From contig NZ_CANLBV010000005.1 in the NCBI RefSeq assembly GCF_947488985.1, positions 20,797-84,796 on the forward strand: DNA of 64,000 nucleotides, in the 5' to 3' direction. The notes under the pieces are model-generated. The model was given only the letters and a program-made list of their open reading frames with translations. It searched no databases and was not told where the DNA came from. Within the stretch, counting starts at the first letter, position 1; each line of letters begins with the position of its first letter. This stretch comes from an uncultured Vibrio sp. (lineage in GTDB: Bacteria; Pseudomonadota; Gammaproteobacteria; Enterobacterales; Vibrionaceae). The position numbers and the translations under genes are program-made. Positions 1 through 13,060 of this stretch are shown piece after piece.

Positions 1-407
1 TCAGCCCAAGACAGTAAGTAACGGCTACCTTCAAACAGCTCACCTAAGAAATCGGTACGTAAACCGTAACAAAGCACCGGAATATGCAGCTTATCAACCA
101 CCTCAGTGAGTTGGTAAACCTGCTCTTTCGATAAAAACTGGCACTCATCTACCAATACACAATGACGTTTTTCGATCTCGTTTAGCTCTTGGATCGCATC
201 GAATAGGTTGGTATCACTTTTATAAAGCTGAGCTTCAGATTGCAGACCAATTCTTGAACTCACTTTGCCCGTCCCGTAGCGATCATCTAACGCTGCGGTA
301 AAAATCACGGGGGTCATGCCACGTTCTTGATAGTTGAATGAAGATTGAAGGAGCGTTGTTGACTTACCCGCATTCATTGCCGAGTAATAAAAATACATCT
401 GAGCCAC
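1..407 (-). CDS. tdk: Thymidine kinase (partial, C-terminus outside window)
   Basis: ATP-dependent phosphorylation of thymidine to dTMP in the pyrimidine salvage pathway; cytosolic. About 135 residues are present. The P-loop SAMNAGKST lies at residues 9-17 and the DECQF segment with the catalytic Glu at about 87-91, both typical of the type II (tetrameric, zinc-binding) Tdk family. The C-terminal zinc-binding region is beyond the window edge. I start at the GTG at 405-407, giving MAQMYFYYS, because an AGGA sits 8-9 bases before it; an in-frame ATG three codons on is the alternative. A terminator separates it from upstream cysS. Confidence 0.95.
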   Translation of the reverse strand, partial: MAQMYFYYSAMNAGKSTTLLQSSFNYQERGMTPVIFTAALDDRYGTGKVSSRIGLQSEAQLYKSDTNLFDAIQELNEIEKRHCVLVDECQFLSKEQVYQLTEVVDKLHIPVLCYGLRTDFLGELFEGSRYLLSWA

Positions 408-454
408 AGAAATATTCCTGTTAAGTAAAAATTGAAGATAGAAAAAAGGGCTAG

Positions 455-484
455 AAAAAAGGGCTGAATGAAAATCAGCCCTTT
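455..484 (-). terminator. Rho-independent terminator after cysS
   Basis: Seven-base stem GGGCTGA/TCAGCCC extended by A/T pairs, followed on the minus strand by a run of Ts. It ends cysS transcription before tdk. Confidence 0.8.
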
Positions 485-492
485 CCTAAGAT

Positions 493-1878
493 TTACTTAC
501 GACGCCAAGTCGTACCTTCTGGGCCATCTTCTAGAACAATACCCAGTTCGTTTAGCTTGTCACGAGCAAGGTCGGCATTTGCCCAGTCCTTTGACGCACG
601 AGAATCATTACGCAGTTTAATCAGCGCTTCGATTTCAGCGACTTCGTCATCGTTACCTGCCGCATCACCTTTTAAGAAAGCTTCTGGATCTTGGTGAAGA
701 ATGCCGATGATATCCGCCAGTTCACGCATCAATGCACCCAGTGCACTCGCTTTTTCGATGCTTTCCGTTTTAAGACGGTTAATATCACGAGCCATTTCAA
801 ACAGCACTGAATAAGCTTCAGGTGTGTTAAAATCATCGTTCATCGCTGTCGAGAAACGAGTCACGTACTCTTCACCACCAGCAGGTGCAGCGGTAAGGTC
901 TAGGCCGCGAAGTGACGTATATAGACGCTCTAGTGATGCACGAGCTTGGTTTAGATTATCTTCGCTGTAGTTCAGCTGGCTACGGTAGTGACCAGACATT
1001 AGGAAGTAACGCACCGTTTCAGCATCGTAATGTGCCAATACGTCACGAATTGTGAAGAAGTTACCTAGTGATTTTGACATCTTCTCTTTGTCTACCATCA
1101 CCATACCACTGTGCATCCAAGTATTTACATACTGAGTGCCGTGCGCGCAGCAAGACTGTGCGATTTCGTTTTCGTGGTGAGGGAACTGTAGATCTGAACC
1201 ACCACCGTGAATATCGAAGTGGTTACCAAGAATAGAAGAGTTCATTGCTGAACATTCGATGTGCCAACCTGGACGACCCGGTCCCCATGGCGATTCCCAA
1301 GTAGGTTCGCCAGGCTTTGACATCTTCCAAAGAACGAAATCGAGTGGGCTACGTTTTGCTGATTCAATATCAACACGCGCACCAGCTTGAAGCTGGTCGA
1401 GGTCTTGCTTAGAAAGCTTACCGTATTCGTCAAATTTCTTTACTTCGAACATCACGTCGCCGTTGCTTGCCACATAAGCGAAACCACGTTCAATCAGCTT
1501 TTCAACAAGCTCGATGATTTCAGTGATGTATTCTGTAGCACGAGGCTCTACATCTGGGCGTTTCATATTCAATGCATCGAAATCTGCATGCATTTCACCA
1601 ATCAAGCGCTCAGTTAAAGAATCACAAGACTCGCCGTTTTCGTTAGCGCGTTTGATGATCTTGTCATCGATATCAGTAATGTTACGAACGAAGTTCAAAT
1701 CGTAACCAAGGTAACGAAGGTAACGAGTTACTACGTCGAAAGAAACGAACGTACGGCCATGACCAATATGACAGAGATCGTATATGGTTACCCCACAGAC
1801 ATACATACCGACTTTGCCAGCTGTAATTGGTTTGAATTCCTCTTTCTGTCTTGTGAGCGTGTTATATATCTTCAGCAT
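493..1878 (-). CDS. cysS: Cysteinyl-tRNA synthetase
   Basis: Class I aminoacyl-tRNA synthetase that activates cysteine and charges tRNA-Cys. 461 aa, the normal length. The HIGH signature is at residues 37-40 and KMSKS at 266-270. Zinc ligands of the family are visible: Cys28, Cys209, His234 and Glu238. The C-terminal helical anticodon-binding part is intact. ATG start preceded by an AGAGA-type ribosome site. It is transcribed alone, away from ppiB, with a terminator immediately downstream. Confidence 0.98.
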   Translation of the reverse strand: MLKIYNTLTRQKEEFKPITAGKVGMYVCGVTIYDLCHIGHGRTFVSFDVVTRYLRYLGYDLNFVRNITDIDDKIIKRANENGESCDSLTERLIGEMHADFDALNMKRPDVEPRATEYITEIIELVEKLIERGFAYVASNGDVMFEVKKFDEYGKLSKQDLDQLQAGARVDIESAKRSPLDFVLWKMSKPGEPTWESPWGPGRPGWHIECSAMNSSILGNHFDIHGGGSDLQFPHHENEIAQSCCAHGTQYVNTWMHSGMVMVDKEKMSKSLGNFFTIRDVLAHYDAETVRYFLMSGHYRSQLNYSEDNLNQARASLERLYTSLRGLDLTAAPAGGEEYVTRFSTAMNDDFNTPEAYSVLFEMARDINRLKTESIEKASALGALMRELADIIGILHQDPEAFLKGDAAGNDDEVAEIEALIKLRNDSRASKDWANADLARDKLNELGIVLEDGPEGTTWRRK

Positions 1879-2068
1879 GATCTCTATCTATTTTATGGAT
1901 TAATCAAAAATAAGCTCGCAGTATAACAAGTCATACCTTAATAGGTAATCCCCCAAAGCAGGAATTACCTCAAACATCTGAGTTAAGTGAATGATTTGGT
2001 GATTTGAAAGTCCGCCAACATGCGCTAGAATTCGAACTTCATATTAAAAAGACAGTAAGGTAACAATC

Positions 2069-2563
2069 ATGATCATCCTTCACACAAATTTTGGTGACAT
2101 CAAAGTTCAACTTAACGAAGAAAAAGCACCAGAAACAAGCGCAAACTTTCTACAGTATTGCCGTGACGGTTTCTACGACAACACACTATTCCACCGTGTT
2201 ATCGATGGTTTCATGATTCAAGGCGGTGGCATGACTTCTGGCCTTAAAGAAAAAACGACTCGCGCTACAATCAAGAACGAAGCAAACAACGGCCTAGCTA
2301 ACAAAGTAGGTACACTTGCAATGGCTCGTACTATGGAACCACATTCAGCGAGCTCTCAGTTCTTCATCAACGTGAACGACAACTCTTTCCTAAACTTCCG
2401 TAGCGAAAGCCTAGACGGTTGGGGTTACTGTGTATTCGCAGAAGTTGTTGAAGGTATGGACATCGTAAACAAGATTAAAGGTGTTAGCACTGGTTCTATG
2501 GGTATGCACCAAGATGTACCTCTAGAAGAAGTGATCATCACTGGTACTACAATCGAAGCTTAA
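2069..2563 (+). CDS. ppiB: Peptidyl-prolyl cis-trans isomerase B (cyclophilin)
   Basis: Catalyses cis-trans isomerisation of Xaa-Pro bonds. 164 aa, with no signal peptide, so the cytoplasmic PpiB type rather than periplasmic PpiA. The cyclophilin core is clear: [13 protein letters not shown] near residues 47-59, then a Q-F-F-I-N segment near 103-107. AAGG ribosome site before the ATG. It is followed by a strong terminator placed directly in front of lpxH, the neighbour it also has in other gamma-proteobacteria. Confidence 0.97.
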   Translation: MIILHTNFGDIKVQLNEEKAPETSANFLQYCRDGFYDNTLFHRVIDGFMIQGGGMTSGLKEKTTRATIKNEANNGLANKVGTLAMARTMEPHSASSQFFINVNDNSFLNFRSESLDGWGYCVFAEVVEGMDIVNKIKGVSTGSMGMHQDVPLEEVIITGTTIEA

Positions 2564-2621
2564 TTACTCGCTTTCGGTTAATATTAATCATTACCATTGG
2601 TGAACCGATAAATCAGGATAC

Positions 2622-2646
2622 AGGGAGCGAATCGCTCCCTTTTTTA
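2622..2646 (+). terminator. Terminator between ppiB and lpxH
   Basis: Stem AGGGAGC/GCTCCCT with a five-base loop followed by six Ts. It ends only six bases before the lpxH ATG, so it occupies the place of the lpxH ribosome site. Confidence 0.85.
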
Positions 2647-2651
2647 GACCT

Positions 2652-3386
2652 ATGAAAACATATTTTATATCAGATCTGCACTTAGCCCCGTCGCGACCAG
2701 ACATCACAGATTGTTTCTTAACCTTCATGAAAAACGAAGCAGTAGAAGCGGATGCACTTTACGTATTAGGCGACCTTTTCGAGTTCTGGATTGGTGACGA
2801 CGATAAGAGTGAGTTCGCGACTTCTATCCGCCAAGCGTTTATCGACTTAGTGAAAACAGGCGTGCCTTGTTACTTCACTCAAGGGAACCGTGACTTCTTA
2901 GTCGGCAAAAAATTTGGTAAGCAAACGGGCGTACAACTTCTCGACGAAGTTTCTACGATCGATATCTACGGGCAAAAAGCGGTGGTGTTGCATGGTGATA
3001 CCCTATGTACTGAAGATATAAAGTACCTCGCCTTTCGCGAAAAAGTGCATCAACCATGGTTACAATGGGTCTTCAACCGAATTCCATTTTTCATCAAGAA
3101 GAAAATTGTTTCGAAGGTTCAATCCGATATCAAGGACGACAAGCAGACTAAGTCTTTAGACATCATGGACGTAACACAACAAGAAGTTGAAAATGTGATG
3201 GCGCAAAATAATGTAGATCTCATGATCCACGGCCATACTCATCGACCAGACATCCATACATTCAATGCTAACAATTGCACTAAAACCCGTATCGTACTTG
3301 GTGATTGGTACACGCAGGGTTCAGTTCTGGTATTCACTCCGCAAAGTTTTGAACTACAGAATCGTGAGTTTAGCAACCGCTTTTAA
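2652..3386 (+). CDS. lpxH: UDP-2,3-diacylglucosamine diphosphatase LpxH
   Basis: Hydrolyses UDP-2,3-diacylglucosamine to lipid X and UMP in lipid A synthesis; peripheral to the inner membrane. 244 aa. Calcineurin-like metal-binding motifs are all visible: SDLHL at about 7-11, GDLFEFW at 40-46, GNRD at 78-81, LHGD near 114 and HGHTHRPD near 194-201. The start is fixed by the N-terminal SDLHL. No Shine-Dalgarno can be seen in the bases before the ATG, which are the tail of a terminator hairpin, so readthrough from ppiB or weak initiation may set its level. Confidence 0.96.
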   Translation: MKTYFISDLHLAPSRPDITDCFLTFMKNEAVEADALYVLGDLFEFWIGDDDKSEFATSIRQAFIDLVKTGVPCYFTQGNRDFLVGKKFGKQTGVQLLDEVSTIDIYGQKAVVLHGDTLCTEDIKYLAFREKVHQPWLQWVFNRIPFFIKKKIVSKVQSDIKDDKQTKSLDIMDVTQQEVENVMAQNNVDLMIHGHTHRPDIHTFNANNCTKTRIVLGDWYTQGSVLVFTPQSFELQNREFSNRF

Positions 3387-3509
3387 CGTCACTTTTCACC
3401 TTTCACATTGATTATTATTGTCGGTCAGACTTTCTAAGATTGTAGATGGTAATTTTTCTCCAATTAGCTATTATCTCTGTATCAGAACTAAACCGAACAC
3501 AATACGAAG

Positions 3510-4727
3510 TTGAAATATTCATATGTAGCGCGTCAGCCAATACTCGATGCTGACAAGAAAACCATAGGTTACGAGTTGCTATTCAGGGACGGCCCTAAGA
3601 ACACTTTCCCTGAAGTAGAACCGGAACTCGCTACAAGCCGCTTGCTTTCTGATCACTTTCTATCAACTCACTATAATACCTTGGGTGATAAGCTTGGATT
3701 CGTTAACTTTCCCTATGCAAGCCTAATTAACTTAGTCCCTACTCTGTTCCCCAAAGAAAGCCTCGTGGTAGAGGTCCTTGAGGACTGCAAACCAACAGAC
3801 GAATTGCTTGAGGCCATTAAAGTTATCTATGACGCCGGCTATACCATCGCATTAGATGACTTTGTGCCGACTAAATCTTGGAAACGCTTTTTACCTTACG
3901 TGTCAATCATCAAGTTCGATATTCGTTTGATCTCAATATCCAAAGCCTCTATGTTCATGAACTCTCTGAAGGGGCTAGACATCCAGTTTCTCGCTGAAAA
4001 GGTTGAGACTCACGATGAATACCAAGAAGCAAAAAGAGCAGGCTTTACTTATTTCCAAGGCTACTTCTTTAGCAAGCCTGAAATGATTCAAACCAGATCA
4101 CTCAACCCTGCCTTTCTGACGACCGTGCAGCTATTGAAAGAGGTAGCCCACGATCCGATCGACTTCAGTGAGTTAGAGCGTTTGATTACACTTGATGTCA
4201 CACTGTCGTACAAGTTGCTGACCTATGTGAACTCAGCAGGCGGTTCTGCGACAACCATCCGTTCATTCCGCCAAGCACTGATTTACCTTGGGGAGCAGAA
4301 ACTGCGTAAATTTATCTCCCTCGTCGCAATTGCTTCAGCGAAAGAAGATAAACCCGACTCTCTATACGGGCTGGCGATTCTGAGAGCGCGTCAATGTGAG
4401 CTGCTTATCGAGAAAATGAACGTCAGAATAGAACCAGGTCAAGCATTTTTGATGGGCATGTTCTCTCTGCTTGATTCACTGTTTGACCAACCGTTAAATC
4501 AAGTGCTCGACTCGGTGCCTATCGATGAAGAGATCAAACAAGCTTTAATCCAAAGAAAAGGAATTTTGGGTGCCGTTTTAGCGATGGTGATTGCTTATGA
4601 GCAAGCTCGATGGGAGGAAGCAACACGCATTTGTAAACTGCTCAAGCTAAGTGAAGATCAACTCGGTAAAACCTACGACGAAGCCACTACTTGGGCGCAA
4701 GATTTGTTATCCCCCTCGTTAAAATAG
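3510..4727 (+). CDS. cdgJ: EAL-HDOD domain c-di-GMP signalling protein
   Basis: 405 aa of the YuxH family: an N-terminal EAL phosphodiesterase-type domain (about 1-200) and a C-terminal HDOD domain (about 205-395). The EAL signature reads YELLFR, so the usual EAL/EVL is ELL. Other family positions are present: EVLED, ALDDF, IKFD, EKVET and FQGYFFSKP. Catalysis is therefore possible but uncertain. TTG start; the product MKYSYVARQPI is the family's usual N-terminus. From memory, the Vibrio cholerae protein next to lpxH is CdgJ, which affects motility and biofilm; the symbol rests on that synteny and is tentative. Confidence 0.8.
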   Translation: MKYSYVARQPILDADKKTIGYELLFRDGPKNTFPEVEPELATSRLLSDHFLSTHYNTLGDKLGFVNFPYASLINLVPTLFPKESLVVEVLEDCKPTDELLEAIKVIYDAGYTIALDDFVPTKSWKRFLPYVSIIKFDIRLISISKASMFMNSLKGLDIQFLAEKVETHDEYQEAKRAGFTYFQGYFFSKPEMIQTRSLNPAFLTTVQLLKEVAHDPIDFSELERLITLDVTLSYKLLTYVNSAGGSATTIRSFRQALIYLGEQKLRKFISLVAIASAKEDKPDSLYGLAILRARQCELLIEKMNVRIEPGQAFLMGMFSLLDSLFDQPLNQVLDSVPIDEEIKQALIQRKGILGAVLAMVIAYEQARWEEATRICKLLKLSEDQLGKTYDEATTWAQDLLSPSLK

Positions 4728-4825
4728 TCCGTTTCACAGAACGAGTACGCTCCGTAAATATGAGCCAGTCGAAACTCGACTTTGGTAAGCGAACGTTTCT
4801 TGATAGACTTCTACGCATTCATTTA

Positions 4826-4850
4826 TGGCCTCTTAATAGAGGTCATTTTT
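4826..4850 (+). terminator. Terminator-like hairpin before ychJ
   Basis: Stem TGGCCTC/GAGGTCA (one G-U pair), six-base loop, followed by five Ts. It probably ends the EAL-HDOD gene; it lies 14 bases before the ychJ start. Confidence 0.65.
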
Positions 4851-4863
4851 ACAGGATCTGACT

Positions 4864-5388
4864 ATGTCTTTATGCCCTTGCGGTAGCGCTAATACTTACC
4901 AACATTGCTGCGAGCCAGCGCACCTTGATCACCATACCGTTACGACCCCTGAGCAGTTAATGCGTTCTCGATATACCGCACATGTGCTTGGTCTAGTTGA
5001 CTATGTTGTTGCGACTTACCACCCCAACTGTAATGCCCAAGCACAAAAACAAGGCATTACCGAATCCATCGACTGTGATTGGGCAGGCTTGGAAGTCATC
5101 AATACTACGGTAGGTTCGCACCAAGACGAAGGCTTTGTTGAATTTAAAGCTTACTTCAATGAAGACGGCGCGCAATACTGCATGCAGGAGCGCTCACGCT
5201 TTGTTCGTGAAAACGGCCTGTGGTTCTATATCGACGGTGAGTTCCCAGAGCAAGAAAACGAACATGAAGAGCTAACAGAGCCAGAGATAGATCCTCGCCT
5301 AAACCAAACCGTTAAGAGCTTCAAGATCGGCCGCAACGACCCATGTATTTGTGGTAGCGGTAAGAAGTACAAGAAATGCTGCGGATAA
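4864..5388 (+). CDS. ychJ: YchJ family protein with two SEC-C motifs
   Basis: 174 aa, UPF0225/YchJ family. One SEC-C type zinc motif is at the N-terminus ([13 protein letters not shown], residues 4-16) and a second at the C-terminus ([13 protein letters not shown]). The SEC-C motif in SecA binds zinc and helps SecB and ribosome interaction. The middle is a NTF2-like YchJ domain. The biochemical role is not established; I can only say it is a small cytosolic zinc-binding protein. AGGA ribosome site precedes the ATG. It is a single-gene unit. Confidence 0.88.
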   Translation: MSLCPCGSANTYQHCCEPAHLDHHTVTTPEQLMRSRYTAHVLGLVDYVVATYHPNCNAQAQKQGITESIDCDWAGLEVINTTVGSHQDEGFVEFKAYFNEDGAQYCMQERSRFVRENGLWFYIDGEFPEQENEHEELTEPEIDPRLNQTVKSFKIGRNDPCICGSGKKYKKCCG

Positions 5389-5530
5389 ATCGCACGACGA
5401 GGAAGTCAGGTTAAGAGAAGATATTCCTGATGTCGCTTAGTCTCCTCGAAATGACAAAGATTGAGAGGTTGAATAGTACCACAGGGACTTAGAAATCTTG
5501 AAGCTTTAAAGCTCTGAGGCTCTTAAAACT

Positions 5531-5566
5531 AAAAGCCCCGTAAACATGGTTGTTTACAGGGCTTTT
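5531..5566. terminator. Bidirectional terminator between ychJ and the his operon
   Basis: Long stem AAAAGCCCcGTAAACA/TGTTTACaGGGCTTTT around TGGT, with A- and T-runs on both sides. It serves ychJ on the plus strand and hisIE on the minus strand. Confidence 0.88.
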
Positions 5567-5604
5567 ATCTATCTGTTACTTGGTTCGATTAATCTAAACA
5601 GAGT

Positions 5605-6251
5605 TTACTTATGACGCTCTTTCAATTTGTTGACCACATCGTTCATCGATAAGCCTTGATCTTGAAGAAGAACCATCAAGTGGTAAATCAAATCCGCAGA
5701 TTCACACACTAATTCCGCCTTATCGCCCGACGTCGCCGCAAGCGCGACTTCAACGCCTTCTTCACCCACTTTTTGCGAAATACGCTTGGTGCCACGGGCA
5801 TATAAACTGGCAGTATAAGAAGACTCAGGGTCTGCGTCCTTGCGGGCAGCCAGTAGCTGCTCAAGTTGATGAAGCCACACCATCTGTGTTTCTTCTTGCT
5901 TGTCTCCATCCCAACACGTTGTCGTCCCTGTGTGGCACGTTGGGCCAATGGGATTGACCTTAACCAACAAGGTGTCGTTGTCACAATCCAAGGAAATGTT
6001 TTGCAGTTGTAATACATTACCCGATGTTTCACCTTTGGTCCAAAGACGCTCTTTAGTACGAGAGAAAAACGTCACTTGACCAGTTTCACCTGTTTTCTCA
6101 AGTGCTGCTGGGTTCATGTAACCCATCATCAATACTTGGCTCGATTGATAATCTTGAACAATCGCTGGCACTAAGCCACCTACTTTCTCCCAATCAATAC
6201 GCTCTGATAATGCGCCTACTTCTGTTTTTGATAAGCTTACAGGTTCTAAAC

Positions 6252-6255
<4 letters not shown>
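5605..6255 (-). CDS. hisI: Bifunctional phosphoribosyl-AMP cyclohydrolase / phosphoribosyl-ATP pyrophosphatase
   Basis: Second and third steps of histidine synthesis. 216 aa; the N-terminal cyclohydrolase domain (about 1-125) has MMGYMN, the WTKGETSGN substrate loop, DCDNDTL metal site and the [11 protein letters not shown] cysteines. The C-terminal pyrophosphohydrolase domain (about 127-216) has [10 protein letters not shown] and [12 protein letters not shown] start, in GTGA overlap with the hisF stop, with GAGG upstream. Last gene of the operon. Confidence 0.97.
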
Positions 6256-7744
<1,489 letters not shown>

Positions 7745-7787
7745 TTACATTCCTTATATGGCAACGTTAACCGCTGCCTAATCCTTA

Positions 7788-8402
7788 TTACAATTCCAAG
7801 AAGTTCTGAATCAGCTTAGAGCCAGCTTTCGACGAGCGCTCTGGGTGGAACTGAACACCATAATAGTTACCACTTTGCACTGCGGCGGTGAACGGATTAC
7901 CGTAATCACATTGTGCGATTGTGTAGTCGCCCACTGGCATTGCGAAACTATGAACAAAGTAGAAGTACTCGCCCTCTTCAATATCTTTAAATAGAGGGTG
8001 ATTAGGTGTTGCCGTGACGGTGTTCCAACCCATGTGTGGTAATGGTAAGTCGTCCGTTTCAAGTAAACGAACTTCACCATCACACAAACCTAGACATTCA
8101 ACTAACTCGTCAGCCTTTTGGCCTTTCTCTTGAGACAGTTTGCCTAACAATTGCATACCTAAACAGATACCCAGCAGAGGCTTCTCTACTTGCCTCACAA
8201 GAGATACAAGGTCACGCTCTTGCAGGTTCTTCATTGCCTCACTTGCTGTACCTACACCGGGCAGGAAAAGCTTGTCGGCGGCAAGGACCACTTCTGGTTC
8301 TTTTGAAATCTCAACTGCGTAACCCAAACGTTCAATGGCAAATTTCACCGAAGAGACGTTAGCACACCCAGTATCAATAATGACGACTTTTTGATCTTTC
8401 AT
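7788..8402 (-). CDS. hisH: Imidazole glycerol phosphate synthase, glutaminase subunit HisH
   Basis: Class I glutamine amidotransferase that feeds ammonia to HisF. 204 aa from my start. The nucleophile elbow [12 protein letters not shown] and the His-Glu pair in VQFHPERS are visible. The open frame extends upstream into hisB, but I take the ATG at 8400-8402 ([12 protein letters not shown]): it has an AGGA ribosome site and matches family N-termini; the extra 44 residues upstream have no similarity I recognise. Confidence 0.96.
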   Translation of the reverse strand: MKDQKVVIIDTGCANVSSVKFAIERLGYAVEISKEPEVVLAADKLFLPGVGTASEAMKNLQERDLVSLVRQVEKPLLGICLGMQLLGKLSQEKGQKADELVECLGLCDGEVRLLETDDLPLPHMGWNTVTATPNHPLFKDIEEGEYFYFVHSFAMPVGDYTIAQCDYGNPFTAAVQSGNYYGVQFHPERSSKAGSKLIQNFLEL

Positions 8403-8427
8403 TGTTTTTTCCTTGCTAACGCTAGCT

Positions 8428-9516
8428 TTACAGAACGCCTTTGCTGCTTGGTAACTCATTACCTTCAACCTTGATTGCTTGGCGAAGAGTACGACCAAAC
8501 GCTTTGAACAGGCTCTCAATGATGTGGTGATCATTATTACCGTCAGAAGAAAGGTGTAGCGTACAAGCCAATGTATCGGTTAAAGAGCGGAAGAAGTGAA
8601 CCACCATTTCCGTTGAAAGATCACCCACTTGCTCACGGCTGAATTTAGCATCGAACTTTAGGTATGGGCGACCAGAAAGGTCTAGCGCACACTGAGCCAA
8701 ACACTCATCCATTGGTAAACTGAACCCAAAGCGTCCAATACCACGTTTGTCACCTAGCGCATCTTTCAGAGCTTGGCCTAACGCAAGTGCTGTGTCCTCA
8801 ACTGTGTGGTGGTCGTCAATGTGCAGATCGCCTTTCACAGTCAGGTTCATTTGGAAACCACCGTGCGTCGCAATTTGATCAAGCATGTGGTCGAAAAAGC
8901 CCATGCCGGTATCGATCTTATTACCACCGGTTTCATCAAGGTTTACCGCAACCTTGATATCCGTTTCTTTAGTCGTACGAACCACTTCAGCAACGCGCGC
9001 ATTAACCGTCAGATCTTTAACTATCTGTGGCCAGTTCAGTGTGCCTTCAGTTTCTGCATCCGGACCATATTGAATACCGCGGATTGCCATGTTCTCAGCA
9101 AGTTGCAGATCCGTCATTCGGTCGCCAATGACAACAGAGTGTTGGAAATCGACCTTACCGCCCTGTAGGTACTCTTTAACCATACCCAGTTTAGGCTTAC
9201 GGCAAGAGCAGTTGTCTTCGTCAAAGTGAGGGCAAATCAGTACGTCATCAAACTTAACGCCTTGAGATTCGAAGAATTCCATCATCATATTGTGTGGTGC
9301 ATCGAAATCTACTTGTGGGTAGCTATCGGTGCCTAAACCATCTTGGTTAGTGACCATCACTAATCGGTAGCCAGCATCTTGCAGTGCAAGCAGGCTAGGA
9401 ATCACTAAAGGTTCGAATTTTAGTTTGTCTAAACGGTCTACTTGAAAGTCGACTGGCGGCTCAACAATTAAAGTGCCGTCACGGTCTATAAAAAGTATTT
9501 TCTGTTGTTTACTCAC
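8428..9516 (-). CDS. hisB: Bifunctional histidinol-phosphatase / imidazoleglycerol-phosphate dehydratase
   Basis: 362 aa fusion typical of gamma-proteobacteria. N-terminal HAD phosphatase (about 1-165): IDRDGTLI nucleophile at 10-17, a zinc loop of the CxH..CxC type ([11 protein letters not shown]) and VIGDRMTD. C-terminal IGP dehydratase (about 170-362): [26 protein letters not shown] and the [14 protein letters not shown] segment that bind manganese. GTG start with AGGAAG six bases upstream. A 133-base gap to hisC interrupts the otherwise tight operon. Confidence 0.98.
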   Translation of the reverse strand: MSKQQKILFIDRDGTLIVEPPVDFQVDRLDKLKFEPLVIPSLLALQDAGYRLVMVTNQDGLGTDSYPQVDFDAPHNMMMEFFESQGVKFDDVLICPHFDEDNCSCRKPKLGMVKEYLQGGKVDFQHSVVIGDRMTDLQLAENMAIRGIQYGPDAETEGTLNWPQIVKDLTVNARVAEVVRTTKETDIKVAVNLDETGGNKIDTGMGFFDHMLDQIATHGGFQMNLTVKGDLHIDDHHTVEDTALALGQALKDALGDKRGIGRFGFSLPMDECLAQCALDLSGRPYLKFDAKFSREQVGDLSTEMVVHFFRSLTDTLACTLHLSSDGNNDHHIIESLFKAFGRTLRQAIKVEGNELPSSKGVL

Positions 9517-9649
9517 TTGAACTTCCTTTTAATCTTAAATCTGGTGGTCTAGCTAAAAATCAAACGCTAACCCAAATATTTTATTAATTTGTCAGCCTGA
9601 GAATGAATCAAAATAAGGCGGGCAAATATCGTTTCTGGTGAGCCTTTCG

Positions 9650-10699
<1,050 letters not shown>

Positions 10700-11995
10700 T
10701 TATTTTGCTTGGTTTAACTTTTCAACTCGGATGGTAACAGCACGTTTGTGTGCGTCCAATCCCTCGGCTTCCGCCATAGTTACTACCGTTGGTGCTAGGC
10801 CTTTTAAGCCATCAGCCGTCAACTCTTGTACCGTCATACGCTTAGAGAAATCCGCCAAACCTAGGCTTGAATACGTCTTGGTATAGCCGTAAGTCGGTAA
10901 TACATGGTTGGTACCCGATGCGTAGTCCCCGGCCGATTCTGGAGACCAGTCACCAAGGAAAATAGAGCCTGCATTATCAAGTAATGGCAGCAGTTCACGC
11001 GGATTCTTGGTTTGAACAATCAAGTGTTCCGGGCCATAGAAGTTGGAAATCGCAATAGCTTGAGTGATCGAGTCAGCAATGATGATTAAGCTTGATGCTA
11101 AGGCTTGCTGAGCGATGTCAGCTCGAGACAGCTCTTTCAGTTGCTTTTGAACCGCTTCTGTTACTTGATCAGCAACCACTGGCGATGGCGTTACTAGCAC
11201 CACTTGAGAATCTGGACCGTGCTCCGCTTGACTCAGTAAATCGGCCGCAATGAAATCGGCATCAGCGGTTTCATCTGCAATCACCAACACTTCCGATGGG
11301 CCAGCAGGCATATCAATCGCGGCACCACGGAAGTCATTGCTAACTTGACGCTTCGCTTCAGTGACAAACGCATTACCTGGGCCAAAGATTTTATCAACTT
11401 TGGCCACACTCTCGGTACCATAAGCCATTGCTGCAACCGCTTGACCGCCACCAACGTTGTAAACTTCATCGATGTTACACAGCTTAGCGACATATAGGAT
11501 TTCATCAGCAATCGGCGGAGGCGAACAAAGTACAACCTTGCGGCAACCTGCGATTTGAGCAGGCACACCTAACATAAGAACCGTTGAAGGCAGCGGAGCG
11601 CTGCCACCTGGAATATAAAGACCAACAGTATTAATCGCGCGTGTAACCTGTTCACACATAACACCAGGCTGTGTCTCAACCTTAATCGGTTGCGGTTTCT
11701 GAGCTTCATGGAACTTAGCTATATTGCTATAAGCTTGCTCTAACGCTTGCTTCATTTGTGGCGTTAAACGATCACACGCGTCTTCAATATCAGCCGAGTT
11801 CACTCGAATCGACTTTGGAGTCACACGGTCAAATTTTTCAGTCAGCTCTTTGAGTGCTGCATCGCCTTGATTTCGTACTTTTGCAATAACATCAGAAACA
11901 ATTGCTGTGATGTTTGCACCTTCAGTAATAGCTGGACGCTCTAATACCGAGTCTTGCTGAGATTCACTTAAAGATTGCCAAACAACGGTTCTCAT
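10700..11995 (-). CDS. hisD: Histidinol dehydrogenase HisD
   Basis: Zinc- and NAD-dependent four-electron oxidation of histidinol to histidine, the last two steps. About 431 aa. The family signature region around the [31 protein letters not shown] and [10 protein letters not shown] segments is intact, as is the C-terminal NHVLPT motif. An in-frame GTG at 12001 overlaps the hisG stop, but the ATG at 11993-11995 has a GGGG ribosome site at good spacing, so I use it. Confidence 0.97.
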   Translation of the reverse strand: MRTVVWQSLSESQQDSVLERPAITEGANITAIVSDVIAKVRNQGDAALKELTEKFDRVTPKSIRVNSADIEDACDRLTPQMKQALEQAYSNIAKFHEAQKPQPIKVETQPGVMCEQVTRAINTVGLYIPGGSAPLPSTVLMLGVPAQIAGCRKVVLCSPPPIADEILYVAKLCNIDEVYNVGGGQAVAAMAYGTESVAKVDKIFGPGNAFVTEAKRQVSNDFRGAAIDMPAGPSEVLVIADETADADFIAADLLSQAEHGPDSQVVLVTPSPVVADQVTEAVQKQLKELSRADIAQQALASSLIIIADSITQAIAISNFYGPEHLIVQTKNPRELLPLLDNAGSIFLGDWSPESAGDYASGTNHVLPTYGYTKTYSSLGLADFSKRMTVQELTADGLKGLAPTVVTMAEAEGLDAHKRAVTIRVEKLNQAK

Positions 11996-12000
11996 CGGCA

Positions 12001-12897
12001 CTACCCCATCATTTTTTCGATTGGTAATACTAGAATCGAGCTTGCACCCAACTCTTTCAGCTGCTCCATCGTTTCCCAGAACAGGTTCTCAGTACTAACG
12101 AGGTGAACAGCGACTTTGTCTTTGTCTGTTGATAGAGGAAGGACGGTTGGATCTTCAGCACCAGGCAATAGTGCTTTAATGTACTCAAGCTGTGATACCG
12201 GTGCGTGCAGCATGATGTACTTCGACTCTTTCGCTTGTTGAACACCCTGCATACGAGTCAGGAGTTTTTCAATCAGTGCGGTTTTGTCTGCATCGAATTC
12301 ACCTTCACGTTGGATCAGGGTTGCTTTTGATTGGAAGATAACTTCAGCTTCTTTTAGGCCGTTAGCTTCTAGCGTAGCACCTGTCGACACTAAATCAGCG
12401 ATAGCATCAGCAAGGCCTGCACGCGGAGCAACTTCAACCGAACCGGTTAACATACAAGTGCTAAATTCAACACCCTGCTGATCCATATAGGCTTTAAGCA
12501 GTTGTGGGTAGGTGGTCGCGATACGTTTACCCGCAAGATCTTGTGGGCCAGAGTATTCTTCATCTTTGTTGATAGCGATAGAAAGACGACAACCACCGAA
12601 GTCTAAACGGCGCAGTGCCTTAAACTCTGACGGTTCGTTGAGAGCAACTCGGTCTAGACGAACTTCTTCTAGTTCGTTTTCACCGATGAAGCCTAAGTCA
12701 ACCACACCGTCCATGATAAGGCCGGGGATATCATCGTCACGAACGAGTAACAAATCAATCGGCATATTCTGTGAATGAACAACTAAGCGCTCACCCATGA
12801 TGTTAAATTTTACACCGCATTTTTTTAGTAGATCTTGGCACTCTTTACTTAAGCGACCTTTCTTTTGAATTGCGATTCTTAGGCGTTGTGTCTGCAT
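12001..12897 (-). CDS. hisG: ATP phosphoribosyltransferase HisG (long form)
   Basis: First committed step of histidine synthesis: ATP plus PRPP to phosphoribosyl-ATP; feedback-inhibited by histidine. 298 aa, so the long hexameric form with its own C-terminal regulatory ACT-like domain (about 225-298) and no HisZ. The PRPP-binding segment is [14 protein letters not shown]. Start chosen at the ATG 12895-12897 ([11 protein letters not shown]) because AGGGA lies 7 bases upstream; an ATG six codons earlier has no ribosome site. First structural gene of the operon. Confidence 0.97.
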   Translation of the reverse strand: MQTQRLRIAIQKKGRLSKECQDLLKKCGVKFNIMGERLVVHSQNMPIDLLLVRDDDIPGLIMDGVVDLGFIGENELEEVRLDRVALNEPSEFKALRRLDFGGCRLSIAINKDEEYSGPQDLAGKRIATTYPQLLKAYMDQQGVEFSTCMLTGSVEVAPRAGLADAIADLVSTGATLEANGLKEAEVIFQSKATLIQREGEFDADKTALIEKLLTRMQGVQQAKESKYIMLHAPVSQLEYIKALLPGAEDPTVLPLSTDKDKVAVHLVSTENLFWETMEQLKELGASSILVLPIEKMMG

Positions 12898-12953
12898 TGC
12901 TGTATCCCTGTGCAAGTATTTGAATTTATTAATTATTTAAAAGCAATAAAACT

Positions 12954-12990
12954 AAAAAACCCTCGGAAGACTTTGTCATCCCGAGGGTTT
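12954..12990 (-). terminator. his operon attenuator terminator
   Basis: On the minus strand, stem ACCCTCGG/CCGAGGGT with a 14-base loop followed by six Ts, located after the leader peptide and before hisG. This is the position of the transcription attenuator in other his operons. Confidence 0.88.
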
Positions 12991-13017
12991 AAATCTAAAT
13001 TCTTTGACTTAACCTCC

Positions 13018-13038
13018 GGGAGAATCTTGCTCCCGGGT
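13018..13038 (-). promoter_or_regulatory. his leader hairpin (pause/antiterminator region)
   Basis: Perfect stem CCGGGAG/CTCCCGG just after the leader peptide. By position it would be the pause or alternative-pairing hairpin of the attenuation switch; alternative pairing was not folded computationally. Confidence 0.6.
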
Positions 13039-13060
13039 ATGCGTAAATCTCCCCGAAAGA

